DNA of 6,040 bases from Syntrophaceae bacterium UBA5744 (GTDB lineage Bacteria; Desulfobacterota; Syntrophia; Syntrophales; UBA2192): positions 1-6,040 of the forward strand of contig DIFQ01000149.1 in NCBI GenBank assembly GCA_002419215.1, written 5' to 3'. The notes beneath the pieces are model-generated. The model made no database searches. It had not been told where the DNA came from and saw only the letters and a list, made by a program, of their open reading frames with translations. How positions within the stretch are numbered: the first letter of the stretch is position 1; every line of letters begins with the position of its first letter. The translations under genes were made by a program, and so were the position numbers. Shown piece after piece: positions 1-5,659 of the stretch.

Positions 1-6
1 TACGAA

Positions 7-108
7 GAACAGTCCCCCTCACCTCTATCCCGTTCGACGGACTCACGGCCCTGAGCCGGCCGAAGGGCTCTCCCACCAGGGGAGAGGAAGATTAAGATAA
101 AAGTTTTC
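7..108 (+). repeat. Dispersed short repeat, copy 1 (interrupted)
   Basis: This copy starts near GAACAG and ends with GTTTTC. It matches the reverse complement of 5562-5623: the first 24 bases align without gaps with four mismatches, and the right part shares the GGAGAGGAAGA core and a TTTTC end. The hairpin arms CTCTCCC and GGGAGAG flank a short loop at about 68-85. Between the left part and the hairpin arm about 36 extra bases are present that copy 2 lacks. Function is unknown; repeats of this general look (CCCTCACC plus GGGGAGAGG) are, from memory, common between genes in environmental bacterial genomes. Confidence 0.6.
31..67. repeat. Palindromic TTCGAC repeat nested in copy 1
   Basis: TTCGACGGACTCA (33-45) and TGAGCCGGCCGAA (52-64) are imperfect inverted repeats, 11 of 13 paired positions, with a 6-base loop. 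It sits exactly where copy 1 of the surrounding repeat is longer than copy 2, so it looks like a secondary insertion. No coding content. Confidence 0.5.
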
Positions 109-114
109 CTTGGA

Positions 115-141
115 AGATTGCTTCACTCCGTTCGGAATGAC
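115..141 (-). repeat. GTCATT...GCAATCT dispersed repeat, single arm
   Basis: Read on the minus strand it begins GTCATTCCGAACGG and ends GAAGCAATCT. The same sequence type occurs at 5541-5640 and as both arms of 5703-5830. It directly follows the repeat ending at 108. No function can be read from it. Confidence 0.55.
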
Positions 142-176
142 CCACATCTGATATTTCGCAACAGGTAAATGAACTA

Positions 177-219
177 CCCCGCAGCAACGTTCGACTGGCT
201 CGCGTCAGGCGCTGCGGGG
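177..219. repeat. Inverted repeat CCCCGCAGC / GCTGCGGGG
   Basis: Two perfect 9-base arms (177-185 and 211-219) enclose a 25-base loop. It lies just beyond the terminator of the substrate-binding protein gene. There is no T-run directly after either arm, so it is not an obvious intrinsic terminator; it looks like another dispersed palindromic repeat. Confidence 0.5.
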
Positions 220-235
220 CATGCGCGTGCAATGG

Positions 236-273
236 TTTTTACAAAAGAGGGGCGATCGTACTATCGCCCCTCT
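236..273 (-). terminator. Intrinsic terminator of the binding-protein gene
   Basis: On the minus strand a perfect 11-bp GC-rich stem (arms AGAGGGGCGAT at 273-263 and ATCGCCCCTCT at 256-246, 6-base loop) is followed by TTTTGT. It begins 27 bases after the stop codon at 301-303. The plus strand has no T-run after the hairpin, so it serves minus-strand transcription. Confidence 0.85.
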
Positions 274-300
274 CTGTCAAATGATCTATCGCATGCCGCG

Positions 301-1479
301 TTACTTCTTCTTCGGCGCGGCCTTCTTCGGCTCGGGCTTTGCGCCGGCCGGCTCGACGGTGGCCACGTAGCGGAAGTCGCCGCCGCGGACCTGCACGATG
401 ACGAGGCTCTTGATGGCGTTGCCGTCCTCACCGATCGTGATGTTGCCGGAGATGCCCTTGAAGTTTTTCGTGCTCGCCAGGGCTGCACGGATCTTGGAGC
501 CTTCCGTGGACTTGGCCCGCTCGATCGCATCGGCCAGGACGAAGTAGGCATCGGCGCCCATGACGTCGAAGGTGCCGACCTTGCCGTACTTCTTCTCGTA
601 GGCGGGGATGAACTTCCTGGCCAGCGGCGTGCTGGCCGCTTCCTTCTCGAAGTGGCCCGTGAACATCAGGCCTTCGACATACTGCTTGCCGATGTCGATG
701 AGGGCCTTGTCCTGCGCCCCGTCGCCGGAGAGCACGGGCAGATTCATGCCGAGGTCCTTCATCTGTTTCATGGACAGGGCGACCTCGGTGTAGTAGTTGG
801 GCATGTAGAGGACGTCGGGGTTCTTCGCCTTGATGGCCGAGAGCTGGGCCGTGAAGTCCTTGTTGCCGGTTTCGCAGTATGTCTTGGCCACGATCTCCCC
901 GCCCATCCTCTTGAAGCTCTTCTCGAAGAAGTCGGCGAGGCCCACGCAATAGTCCTGGGCCTTGTCGATGATGAGCGCGGCCTTGCGCTTCTTCAGGGTC
1001 TCGTAGGCGTACTTGGCGGCCATCTCGCCCTGGAAGGGGTCGATGAAGCAGACTCGGAAGATGTACTTCTTGCCCTGCGTCACGAGGGGGTTCGTGGCCG
1101 TCGGGGAAATGATGGGGACGCCGGCCTTTTCCGCGATGGGTGCGCCGGCCATGGTGTTGCCGCTGATGGAGGATCCGATGATGGCGACGACCTTCTCCTT
1201 CTCGACGAGGCGGGTCACGGCATTGGCGGCCTCGATCTTGTCGCTCTTGTCATCGACGAGGACAAACTCGACCTTCTTGCCGAGAATGGTCGGCTTCATG
1301 TCCCTGGCCGCCTGGATCCCCTGCCAGGAGCCTTGGCCGTAAGCGGCCACACCGCCGGTCATCGGCAGGAACGCGCCGATCTTGATCGTGTCCGATTTGG
1401 CCTGGGAAAACGCGGGGGCCGGCATGGTGAAGGCCAGACCCAGAACCATGAACGCCACCAGTACGTGCTTCATCTTCAT
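301..1479 (-). CDS. ABC transporter periplasmic substrate-binding protein, branched-chain amino acid (Liv) type
   Basis: This 392-residue protein matches the type 1 periplasmic binding family (LivJ/LivK-like, Peripla_BP_6). It would capture a small ligand in the periplasm and hand it to a Liv-type ABC permease. Residues 1-27 form a signal peptide: basic MKMK, a hydrophobic core, and a likely cut after SQA at 27; there is no lipobox cysteine. The mature start IKIGAFLPMTGGVAAYGQ (about 32-49) is the family hallmark, followed by DDKSD (76-80), AIIGSSISG (99-107), VPIISPTATNP (121-131) and DVMGADAY (305-312). A Pro/Ala/Lys-rich tail (about 378-392) follows the usual end of the fold. The ATG at 1479 has a strong AAGGAGG (1493-1487) 7 bases upstream. 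No permease or ATPase genes are beside it and a terminator follows, so it is an orphan here. The ligand cannot be told; amide or aromatic compounds are also possible. Confidence 0.92.
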   Translation of the reverse strand: MKMKHVLVAFMVLGLAFTMPAPAFSQAKSDTIKIGAFLPMTGGVAAYGQGSWQGIQAARDMKPTILGKKVEFVLVDDKSDKIEAANAVTRLVEKEKVVAIIGSSISGNTMAGAPIAEKAGVPIISPTATNPLVTQGKKYIFRVCFIDPFQGEMAAKYAYETLKKRKAALIIDKAQDYCVGLADFFEKSFKRMGGEIVAKTYCETGNKDFTAQLSAIKAKNPDVLYMPNYYTEVALSMKQMKDLGMNLPVLSGDGAQDKALIDIGKQYVEGLMFTGHFEKEAASTPLARKFIPAYEKKYGKVGTFDVMGADAYFVLADAIERAKSTEGSKIRAALASTKNFKGISGNITIGEDGNAIKSLVIVQVRGGDFRYVATVEPAGAKPEPKKAAPKKK

Positions 1480-1571
1480 ACGCCCTCCTCCTTTTGTCTC
1501 GTGCTATAAGCGCTTCAAAGAAAACGGTGTGCGCAACTCATGAAGGAAAAAACAACCCCGATAGAGCGTTT

Positions 1572-1601
1572 CCTCTAGCACAGGAATTTTCCAAAAGTCA
1601 A
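1572..1601 (-). promoter_or_regulatory. Possible sigma70-type promoter for the binding-protein gene
   Basis: On the minus strand TTGACT (1601-1596) matches the -35 consensus at five of six bases. An 18-base spacer leads to TAGAGG (1577-1572), a weak -10 with three of six matches. It would leave a leader of roughly 85-90 bases before the ATG at 1479. The -10 is poor, so the call is tentative. A second -10-like TATAGC lies at about 1507-1502 without a fitting -35. Confidence 0.3.
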
Positions 1602-1641
1602 GCGAAAGCAAGAGGGTACAGGGCAGGGCCGCTGCGCGGCA

Positions 1642-1670
1642 GTGAAAGAAGTGAATGAAGTGGCGGAAGT
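1642..1670. repeat. Degenerate GAAGTG tandem repeat
   Basis: Units of eight to nine bases built on GTGAA/AAGTG run through 1642-1670. The 12-mer GTGAAAGAAGTG at 1642-1653 is the exact reverse complement of 5918-5929 inside the octamer array at the other end of the window, so both belong to one simple-repeat family. Confidence 0.45.
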
Positions 1671-1719
1671 AAAAAAAGATGCCGGCTCCCGTCCCATCGC
1701 ATGCCCCCGAATCTCCGAA

Positions 1720-1747
1720 CTTCCTAACTTCCGATCTTCCTAACTTC
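1720..1747. repeat. Direct repeat CTTCCTAACTTC, overlapping the der 3' end
   Basis: The 12-mer occurs at 1720-1731 and 1736-1747 with a 16-base period. The second copy covers the last two codons and the stop codon of der, so the repeat supplies the C-terminal residues and stop of that protein. Confidence 0.55.
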
Positions 1748-3074
1748 TGTCTTTATCCCGGTGCCGTTTACGGAAGATGAGCCGGATGGGAACGCTTCCG
1801 AAGCCCAGGCCCTCCCGGATCCGGTTCGCCAGGTAGCGCTCGTAGGAGAAGTGGATGGCCTTCGGCTCGCGCACGAAGAAGATGAAAGTGGGCGGCTTCA
1901 CGGAGCTCTGGGTGGCGTAGACGATCTTGTTGGGGCGGTTGCGGTACATGGGAGGCGGGTTTTCGGCCACGAAGGCCTCGACCTTCTCGTTGAGGACCGC
2001 CGTGGGGATGCGCTTCGTGTACTCCGCGTGGGTTTCCTCGATGATGTCGAAGATGCGGGTCACCCGCTGACCCGTGACGGCCGAAACGAAGATGATGGGG
2101 GCGAACTGCAAAAACTTCAGGGTGTCGCGGATCTTGTTCACATAGACGCCGATCGTGCTGTTGTCCTTTTCGACAAGGTCCCACTTGTTCACCACGATGA
2201 TGCAGGCAACCCCCTTGTCGAGGACGAGCCCGGCAATCTTCGCGTCCTGTTCGGCGATCCCCTCCTCGGCGTCGATGAGCAGAAGGGCGATATCGCAGCG
2301 ATTGAGCGTTCTCAGGGCTTCGATGACGCTGTACTTCTCCAGCGTGAGGCTGATCCGGCTTTTCCTCCGGATGCCCGCCGTGTCGACGAGGACATACTTG
2401 CGGTCGCGAAACTCGAAGGGCGTGTCGATGGCGTCCCGCGTCGTTCCCGGCGTCGGGTTCACGATCGTGCGTTCGAAGCCCAGGATCTTGTTGACCAGGG
2501 ACGATTTCCCCACGTTGGGGCGTCCCACGACGGCGATCCGGATCCTCTCCTCCTCTTCCTCGCCCGTCGCGGGCGGCGCACCGGGAAGGGCCTCCGCGAC
2601 GGCATCCATCAACTCGTCGACGCCCCGCCCGTGTTCGGCGGAGATGGAGTAAATCCGGTCGATCCCGAGGCGGTAGAACTCGTAGGCGAGATTGTCGTGC
2701 CGGTCCCCGTCGATCTTGTTGACGGCGTAGAAGACGGGCTTTGTAAAGGTGCGCAGCAGTTTTGCGATCTCCTCGTCGGAAGGCGTGAGGCCCTCCCTGC
2801 CGTCCATGAGGAAGATGATGAGGTCGCACTGCTCCATGGCGAGCCTCGTCTGCTCGCGCATCTGCATCAGGATCTTCTCCGTCGAAACCGGTTCGAACCC
2901 GCCTGTGTCGACGATGTCGAAGGCCTTTCCCTGCCAGGACGCCTCGGTGTAATTGCGGTCGCGCGTCGCACCGGGCTGGTCGATGGCGATGGCCTTCTTG
3001 CCCTCCGAAAGCCTGTTGAAGAGCGTCGATTTGCCCACGTTGGGCCGGCCGATGATGGCTATTAAAGGCTTCAT
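1740..3074 (-). CDS. der: Ribosome-assembly GTPase Der (EngA)
   Basis: Der is an essential double-GTPase that binds the 50S subunit and helps its late maturation. Its 444 residues are within the family's usual range. First G domain: GRPNVGKS 9-16, ATR 36-38, DTGG 56-59, NKID 119-122, SAE 145-147. An acidic linker (EEEEE at 172-176) joins the second G domain: GRPNVGKS 184-191, TTR 211-213, DTAG 231-234, NKWD 296-299, SA 331-332. A KH-like domain (about 350-435) ends in the typical PIRLIFRKR plus a short basic tail. The ATG at 3074 fits the family N-terminus MKPLIAIIGRPN, with only a weak AAAGG four bases upstream. It lies downstream of era in the same orientation, separated by the four-helix-bundle cassette, so its expression may depend on read-through of that cassette. 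The last codons are inside a direct repeat. Confidence 0.97.
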   Translation of the reverse strand: MKPLIAIIGRPNVGKSTLFNRLSEGKKAIAIDQPGATRDRNYTEASWQGKAFDIVDTGGFEPVSTEKILMQMREQTRLAMEQCDLIIFLMDGREGLTPSDEEIAKLLRTFTKPVFYAVNKIDGDRHDNLAYEFYRLGIDRIYSISAEHGRGVDELMDAVAEALPGAPPATGEEEEERIRIAVVGRPNVGKSSLVNKILGFERTIVNPTPGTTRDAIDTPFEFRDRKYVLVDTAGIRRKSRISLTLEKYSVIEALRTLNRCDIALLLIDAEEGIAEQDAKIAGLVLDKGVACIIVVNKWDLVEKDNSTIGVYVNKIRDTLKFLQFAPIIFVSAVTGQRVTRIFDIIEETHAEYTKRIPTAVLNEKVEAFVAENPPPMYRNRPNKIVYATQSSVKPPTFIFFVREPKAIHFSYERYLANRIREGLGFGSVPIRLIFRKRHRDKDRS

Positions 3075-3092
3075 AGTACCTTTCGGAGTTCA

Positions 3093-3117
3093 GGGTATCG
3101 GGTATAGGGTATCGGGT
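3093..3117 (+). repeat. GGGTAT heptamer array, left arm
   Basis: Three heptamers of the form GGGTAT(C/A) followed by GGGT, giving four GGG runs with 4-base loops on the plus strand. This fits the G3N4 pattern for an intramolecular G-quadruplex. It begins 18 bases from the der start codon. On the minus-strand transcript it is C-rich and complementary to the right arm at 3516-3546: 17 of 18 positions between 3100-3117 and 3515-3532. Confidence 0.7.
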
Positions 3118-3147
3118 CTAGGAATGTAGAAGAACTTTTCATTCTGT

Positions 3148-3510
3148 TTACGGAGCCTTTAACGAGACTATGAGTTTCCATAACAATCTTGAGATATCTT
3201 TTAACTGCTTATCGAAAATTTCAAAGCCATCTTGATCCAGATATCCGAGATCCTTGGATAAGGATAACAGCGTTTCCAATTCACCGCATGACCCAAAGGA
3301 GATGTTCAGAAATTGAACATATTCCTTTCTGTGATTTCTGCAGTAGCCCTCTGCGATATTGCAGGGAACTGACACCGCACTTCTCCGCATCTGAGATACG
3401 ATCCCGAACAGCTCTTCCTTAGGGAACTTCCTCGTGGTCTTGTAAATGTCCAGCGTGAGCTGATAAGCTTTCTGATATGCAATCAATTCTCGATAGCTCT
3501 GCATCTTCAT
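3148..3510 (-). CDS. Four-helix-bundle protein, 23S rRNA intervening-sequence (S23/IVP) family
   Basis: This 120-residue protein carries the family signature: YRELIAYQKAYQL (6-18), FPKEELFGIVSQMRRSAVSV (29-48), NIAEGY (51-56), FLNISFGSCGELETLL (67-82) and LGYL (88-91). Members fold as a small four-helix bundle, often pentameric, with a basic surface; relatives include the ORFs inside 23S rRNA intervening sequences and the Avd protein of diversity-generating retroelements. Biochemical role is not established. The start ATG at 3510 gives the usual length and has AGGG (3519-3516) 5 bases upstream; ATG 3504 is the alternative. A longer in-frame start at 3585 only translates the repeat array and the era end, so I rejected it. 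The gene is visibly AT-rich against its neighbours. It is co-oriented with era and der and probably transcribed with them. Confidence 0.9.
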   Translation of the reverse strand: MKMQSYRELIAYQKAYQLTLDIYKTTRKFPKEELFGIVSQMRRSAVSVPCNIAEGYCRNHRKEYVQFLNISFGSCGELETLLSLSKDLGYLDQDGFEIFDKQLKDISRLLWKLIVSLKAP

Positions 3511-3515
3511 CTTTA

Positions 3516-3519
3516 CCCT
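3516..3519 (-). promoter_or_regulatory. Shine-Dalgarno of the four-helix-bundle gene inside the repeat
   Basis: AGGG at 3519-3516 lies 5 bases before the ATG at 3510 and is the last G-run of the heptamer array. It is the only Shine-Dalgarno-like stretch at a suitable distance. Any folding of the array (quadruplex or pairing with the downstream C-rich arm) would therefore hide the ribosome binding site. Confidence 0.45.
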
Positions 3520-3546
3520 ATACCCTATACCCGAGCCCCGATACCC
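3516..3546 (-). repeat. GGGTAT heptamer array, right arm (inverted)
   Basis: On the minus strand five G-runs of three or four (3546-3544, 3539-3536, 3532-3530, 3525-3523, 3518-3516) are separated by TATC, CTC, TATA and TATA. The pattern allows an intramolecular G-quadruplex in the transcript leader of the four-helix-bundle gene. It starts 5 bases after the era stop codon. Confidence 0.7.
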
Positions 3547-3551
3547 TTTAT

Positions 3552-4442
3552 TTATTGGTCCCCGTATCCGAACTCCTTGAGCCACTTGGCGTCTTTTGTC
3601 CAGTCCTTGCGCACGCGGACGAAAAGCTCCAGGAAGATTTTCGCGGCGAAAAACTTCTCCATCTCCAGGCGGGCCTGGGTGCCTATTTCCTTGAGCATCC
3701 TGCCGCCCTTGCCGATCAGGATGCCTTTCTGGGAATCCTTCTCCACGGTGATCGTGGCCGCGATCCGGATCAGGTTCTTTTCCTCGTCCTCCTTGAACGA
3801 ATCGACGGTGACGGCCGTGGCGTAGGGGATCTCCCTCTGGGTGAGCACCAGGATCTTCTCGCGGACGATCTCGGCGGCGATGAAGCGCTCCGAGTTGTCC
3901 GTGAACATGTCGTCGGGGAAAAACTTCGGCCCCTCGGGCAGGACCTCCCGGATGAGCTCCAGGAGACGATCCACCCCGTCGCCGGTTGCGGCCGACACGG
4001 GGATGATCTCCCTGAAATCATGGAGGCCCCGGAAGCGGTCGATGAGGGGCAGCAGTTTCGGCTTCGCCACCAGGTCGATCTTGTTGATGACGAGGAAGAC
4101 CGGGACGCCCGCCTCCCGCAGGCTCTCGATGATGAGACCGTCGTCGGAGTCGTAGCCGCGATCGGCCTCGATGAGAAACAGGATCAGGTCGACCTCGCCG
4201 AAGGTGCTCATCGCCGCCTTCACCATGAAACGGTTCAGGGGCGTCTTCGCCCGGTGGATGCCCGGCGTGTCCAGGAAGATGAACTGCCCGTCCTCGAAGT
4301 TCCGGATCCCCTTGATCCGGTTTCTCGTCGTCTGGGGCTTGCTGCTCGTGATGGCGACCTTCTCGCCCAGGATCGCATTCAGGAGCGTCGATTTGCCCAC
4401 GTTGGGCCGTCCGGCGATGGCAATGAATCCCGATTTAAACAA
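3552..4442 (-). CDS. era: GTPase Era, 30S ribosome assembly
   Basis: Era binds the 3' end of 16S rRNA and the 30S subunit and couples GTP hydrolysis to small-subunit maturation. From the TTG at 4442 the protein has 296 residues, near the family's usual 300. G domain: GRPNVGKS 11-18, PQTTRNRI 36-43, DTPG 58-61, NKID 120-123, VSA 149-151. The C-terminal KH domain shows ERFIAAEIVREKIL (185-198) and the RNA-binding GKGG loop (244-247), ending KWLKEFGYGDQ. The frame stays open upstream to 4661, but that extension is the antisense-free overlap with the radical SAM gene and is not Era-like. The TTG has GGGGAGG (4455-4449) 6 bases upstream and gives the expected N-terminus. The start overlaps the stop codon region of the upstream gene, so translation is probably coupled. 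Confidence 0.96.
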   Translation of the reverse strand: MFKSGFIAIAGRPNVGKSTLLNAILGEKVAITSSKPQTTRNRIKGIRNFEDGQFIFLDTPGIHRAKTPLNRFMVKAAMSTFGEVDLILFLIEADRGYDSDDGLIIESLREAGVPVFLVINKIDLVAKPKLLPLIDRFRGLHDFREIIPVSAATGDGVDRLLELIREVLPEGPKFFPDDMFTDNSERFIAAEIVREKILVLTQREIPYATAVTVDSFKEDEEKNLIRIAATITVEKDSQKGILIGKGGRMLKEIGTQARLEMEKFFAAKIFLELFVRVRKDWTKDAKWLKEFGYGDQ

Positions 4443-5490
4443 GCCTGACCTCCCCGATCGATGTCCCGTATTCCCTTGCGCCGTCCCGGAGCACGAGGGC
4501 GCCCCTCGGCAGGGACGGGTCCCTTTCCGCGGTGACGGAGCGTCTGCCGAAACGGGCCTCCAGGTAGGCGAGATTCGCGCTGCCCATCCCGTTGAAGTTC
4601 GAAATGTCTGCCGGGGCGACGTGAAAGACCCGTCCGCTTCCGATGCCGCCTGCCTTCGCAATCAGCTCCAGGGCCATGTCCCTGAAGAGGTCCGCTTCCA
4701 CGAGGCTGCGGAAGGCCGGGTGCCAGGGGCCGGCAAGGATGCCCCCCTTTCTTTCCATCTCGCCCGTAGCCTGCAAACCCAGGCGTATGACGGGGATGCG
4801 CGCCCCCGTGAAACGAACCAGCGCGACCTTGCACCACGAGACGGCCTCCTCGAGGGTCAGGGGGCGATAGTCTCCACTCTCGTAGAGGGCGGCGAGATCC
4901 GTGTCCCGGAAAACGACGACCGGGTGGATGCGGACCGTGTCCGGCCCGAGGCGGATCACTTCCGCGACGGAACCCTCGAATTTTTTCCGGCTGTCCCCCG
5001 GAAGCCCCGCCATGAGGTGTATGCCCGTCTCGAACCCCTTTTCTTTCAGGGCCCCGACGGCCCTGCGGACATCGTCGCCCGTGTGGCCCCGCCCCGATTG
5101 CCCGAGCACACCGTCATCCATGGACTGGGCCCCGATCTCGACGGCCCTCACCCCCATCCGCCTCAGCGTGTCGAGCCAGGCGCCTTCGATGTCGTCGGGG
5201 CGGGTGGAGATGCGCACGGAGTGAACCGTGCCCTCGGTGATGAGCGCGCCGGCCATTCGGAGCAGTTCCATCTGCTCCTCGCGGTCCATGCCGGTGAAGC
5301 TTCCCCCGTAGAAGGCAATCTCGACGCGGCCGCTTTTCCTGCTTGCGGCGATGTACGATCTCACCGTTTCGCGCAGGCCCGCCTCCGTGATCGCCTCCGC
5401 ATTGCCCGAGATCATCCTCTCGTTGCAGAATACGCATCGATGGGGGCAGCCCCGGTTGCGGAGGAAGAAGGGGACGATCAATGGCTTCAA
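4435..5490 (-). CDS. Radical SAM protein, Elp3-like, linked to era
   Basis: The 351-residue protein has the radical SAM 4Fe-4S motif C15-x3-C19-x2-C22 in GCPHRCVFCNE, the FYGGSFTG glycine motif at 60-67, VEIGAQSMDD at 117-126 and HLMAGLPG at 158-165. These are typical of the Elp3-like/HemN-like radical SAM group with a C-terminal extension (about 230-351). The Elp3 acetyltransferase domain is absent, so it should not be called a full Elp3. The reaction is unknown; tRNA or small-molecule modification are guesses. The start is TTG at 5490, with GGAGAG (5503-5498) 7 bases upstream. The stop TAA (4437-4435) lies inside the first codons of era. I recall relatives beside rnc or era in Clostridia and deltaproteobacteria, which would suggest a link to RNA processing or translation. 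Confidence 0.88.
   Translation of the reverse strand: MKPLIVPFFLRNRGCPHRCVFCNERMISGNAEAITEAGLRETVRSYIAASRKSGRVEIAFYGGSFTGMDREEQMELLRMAGALITEGTVHSVRISTRPDDIEGAWLDTLRRMGVRAVEIGAQSMDDGVLGQSGRGHTGDDVRRAVGALKEKGFETGIHLMAGLPGDSRKKFEGSVAEVIRLGPDTVRIHPVVVFRDTDLAALYESGDYRPLTLEEAVSWCKVALVRFTGARIPVIRLGLQATGEMERKGGILAGPWHPAFRSLVEADLFRDMALELIAKAGGIGSGRVFHVAPADISNFNGMGSANLAYLEARFGRRSVTAERDPSLPRGALVLRDGAREYGTSIGEVRLV
4449..4455 (-). promoter_or_regulatory. Ribosome binding site fixing the era TTG start
   Basis: GGGGAGG on the minus strand lies within the last codons of the radical SAM gene and 6 bases before the TTG at 4442. The era start and the upstream stop overlap within eight bases (TTGTTTAA, 4442-4435). 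This supports TTG as the real start and suggests translational coupling. Confidence 0.8.
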
Positions 5491-5497
5491 ATTTGGT

Positions 5498-5503
5498 CTC
5501 TCC
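5498..5503 (-). promoter_or_regulatory. Ribosome binding site of the radical SAM gene
   Basis: GGAGAG on the minus strand, 7 bases before the TTG at 5490. It supports this TTG over the next in-frame TTG three codons later. Confidence 0.65.
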
Positions 5504-5504
5504 A

Positions 5505-5531
5505 GTCTGTCCGGTCTGTCCTGTCTGTCCC
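5505..5531. repeat. Tandem 9-mer GTCTGTCCN, three copies
   Basis: GTCTGTCCG, GTCTGTCCT and GTCTGTCCC follow one another at 5505-5531, differing only in the last base. The array sits directly upstream of the radical SAM ribosome binding site, so it forms the mRNA leader if transcription starts further upstream. No convincing promoter was seen beside it. Confidence 0.75.
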
Positions 5532-5540
5532 GTTCAAGAA

Positions 5541-5640
5541 GTCATTGCGAGGAACCTGTGAAAACCTTTACCTTGGTCTTCCTCTCCCTTGAGGGGAGAG
5601 GATTGAGGTGAGGGTGAATTTTCGTGACGAAGCAATCCAG
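5541..5640 (+). repeat. GTCATTGCGAG dispersed repeat, split by an insertion
   Basis: GTCATTGCGAGGAACCTGTGA (up to 5561) and GTGACGAAGCAATCC (5624-5638) together form one ordinary copy of this repeat type, seen also at 115-141 and in the arms of 5703-5830. The 62 bases between them belong to another repeat. GTGA is present on both sides of the insert. Confidence 0.65.
5562..5623 (-). repeat. Dispersed short repeat, copy 2 (uninterrupted), nested
   Basis: On the minus strand it runs from GAAAATTCACCC to AAGGTTT and matches 7-108 without the extra palindrome found there. A 9-bp hairpin (TCCTCTCCC 5580-5588, GGGAGAGGA 5594-5602, 5-base loop) is at its centre. The ends GAAAA and TTTTC are inverted if one shared base is counted. 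It interrupts the surrounding repeat and is flanked by GTGA (5558-5561 and 5624-5627). Confidence 0.6.
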
Positions 5641-5659
5641 CTGCTTCGCAGCAGGATTC

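Larger units (their letters stand above)
3093..3546 (-). mobile_element. Putative IVS-like cassette inserted between era and der
   Basis: Inverted GGGTAT heptamer arrays bracket a single AT-rich gene of the 23S rRNA intervening-sequence protein family. The arms reach to within 5 bases of the era stop and 18 bases of the der start, so the cassette fills the gap. Composition differs sharply: 19 of 60 bases are G or C at 3181-3240, against 40 of 60 at 4021-4080 in era. That supports foreign origin. No transposase is present and no target duplication could be defined, so mobility is inferred only. Confidence 0.4.

Noticed and set aside
169..1509. Long plus-strand open frame over the binding-protein gene
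   Set aside because: It is antisense to a clear periplasmic binding protein with signal peptide and ribosome binding site; its translation is low-complexity Gly/Asp/Leu/Val of the kind produced by GC-rich antisense frames.
1628..1690. Intrinsic terminator for der
   Set aside because: A T7 run (minus strand, 1678-1672) has no good hairpin directly before it, and the GCCGC/GCGGC hairpin at 1628-1640 has no T-run after it.
1761..3065. Long plus-strand open frame over der
   Set aside because: It is the antisense shadow of der, with no recognisable domain and no ribosome binding site.
3148..3510. Diversity-generating retroelement (the gene resembles Avd)
   Set aside because: No reverse transcriptase, template repeat or variable repeat is present in the window.
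3511..3585. N-terminal extension of the four-helix-bundle gene to 3585
   Set aside because: The added residues translate the GGGTAT array and the end of era; family length and alignment start at MKMQSYREL.
4443..4661. N-terminal extension of era to 4661
   Set aside because: The extra residues lie in another frame of the radical SAM gene; Era proteins begin a few residues before GRPNVGKS, as from the TTG at 4442.
4171..5592. Long plus-strand open frame over the radical SAM gene and era start
   Set aside because: Antisense to two well-supported genes, running on into repeat DNA; no recognisable domain.
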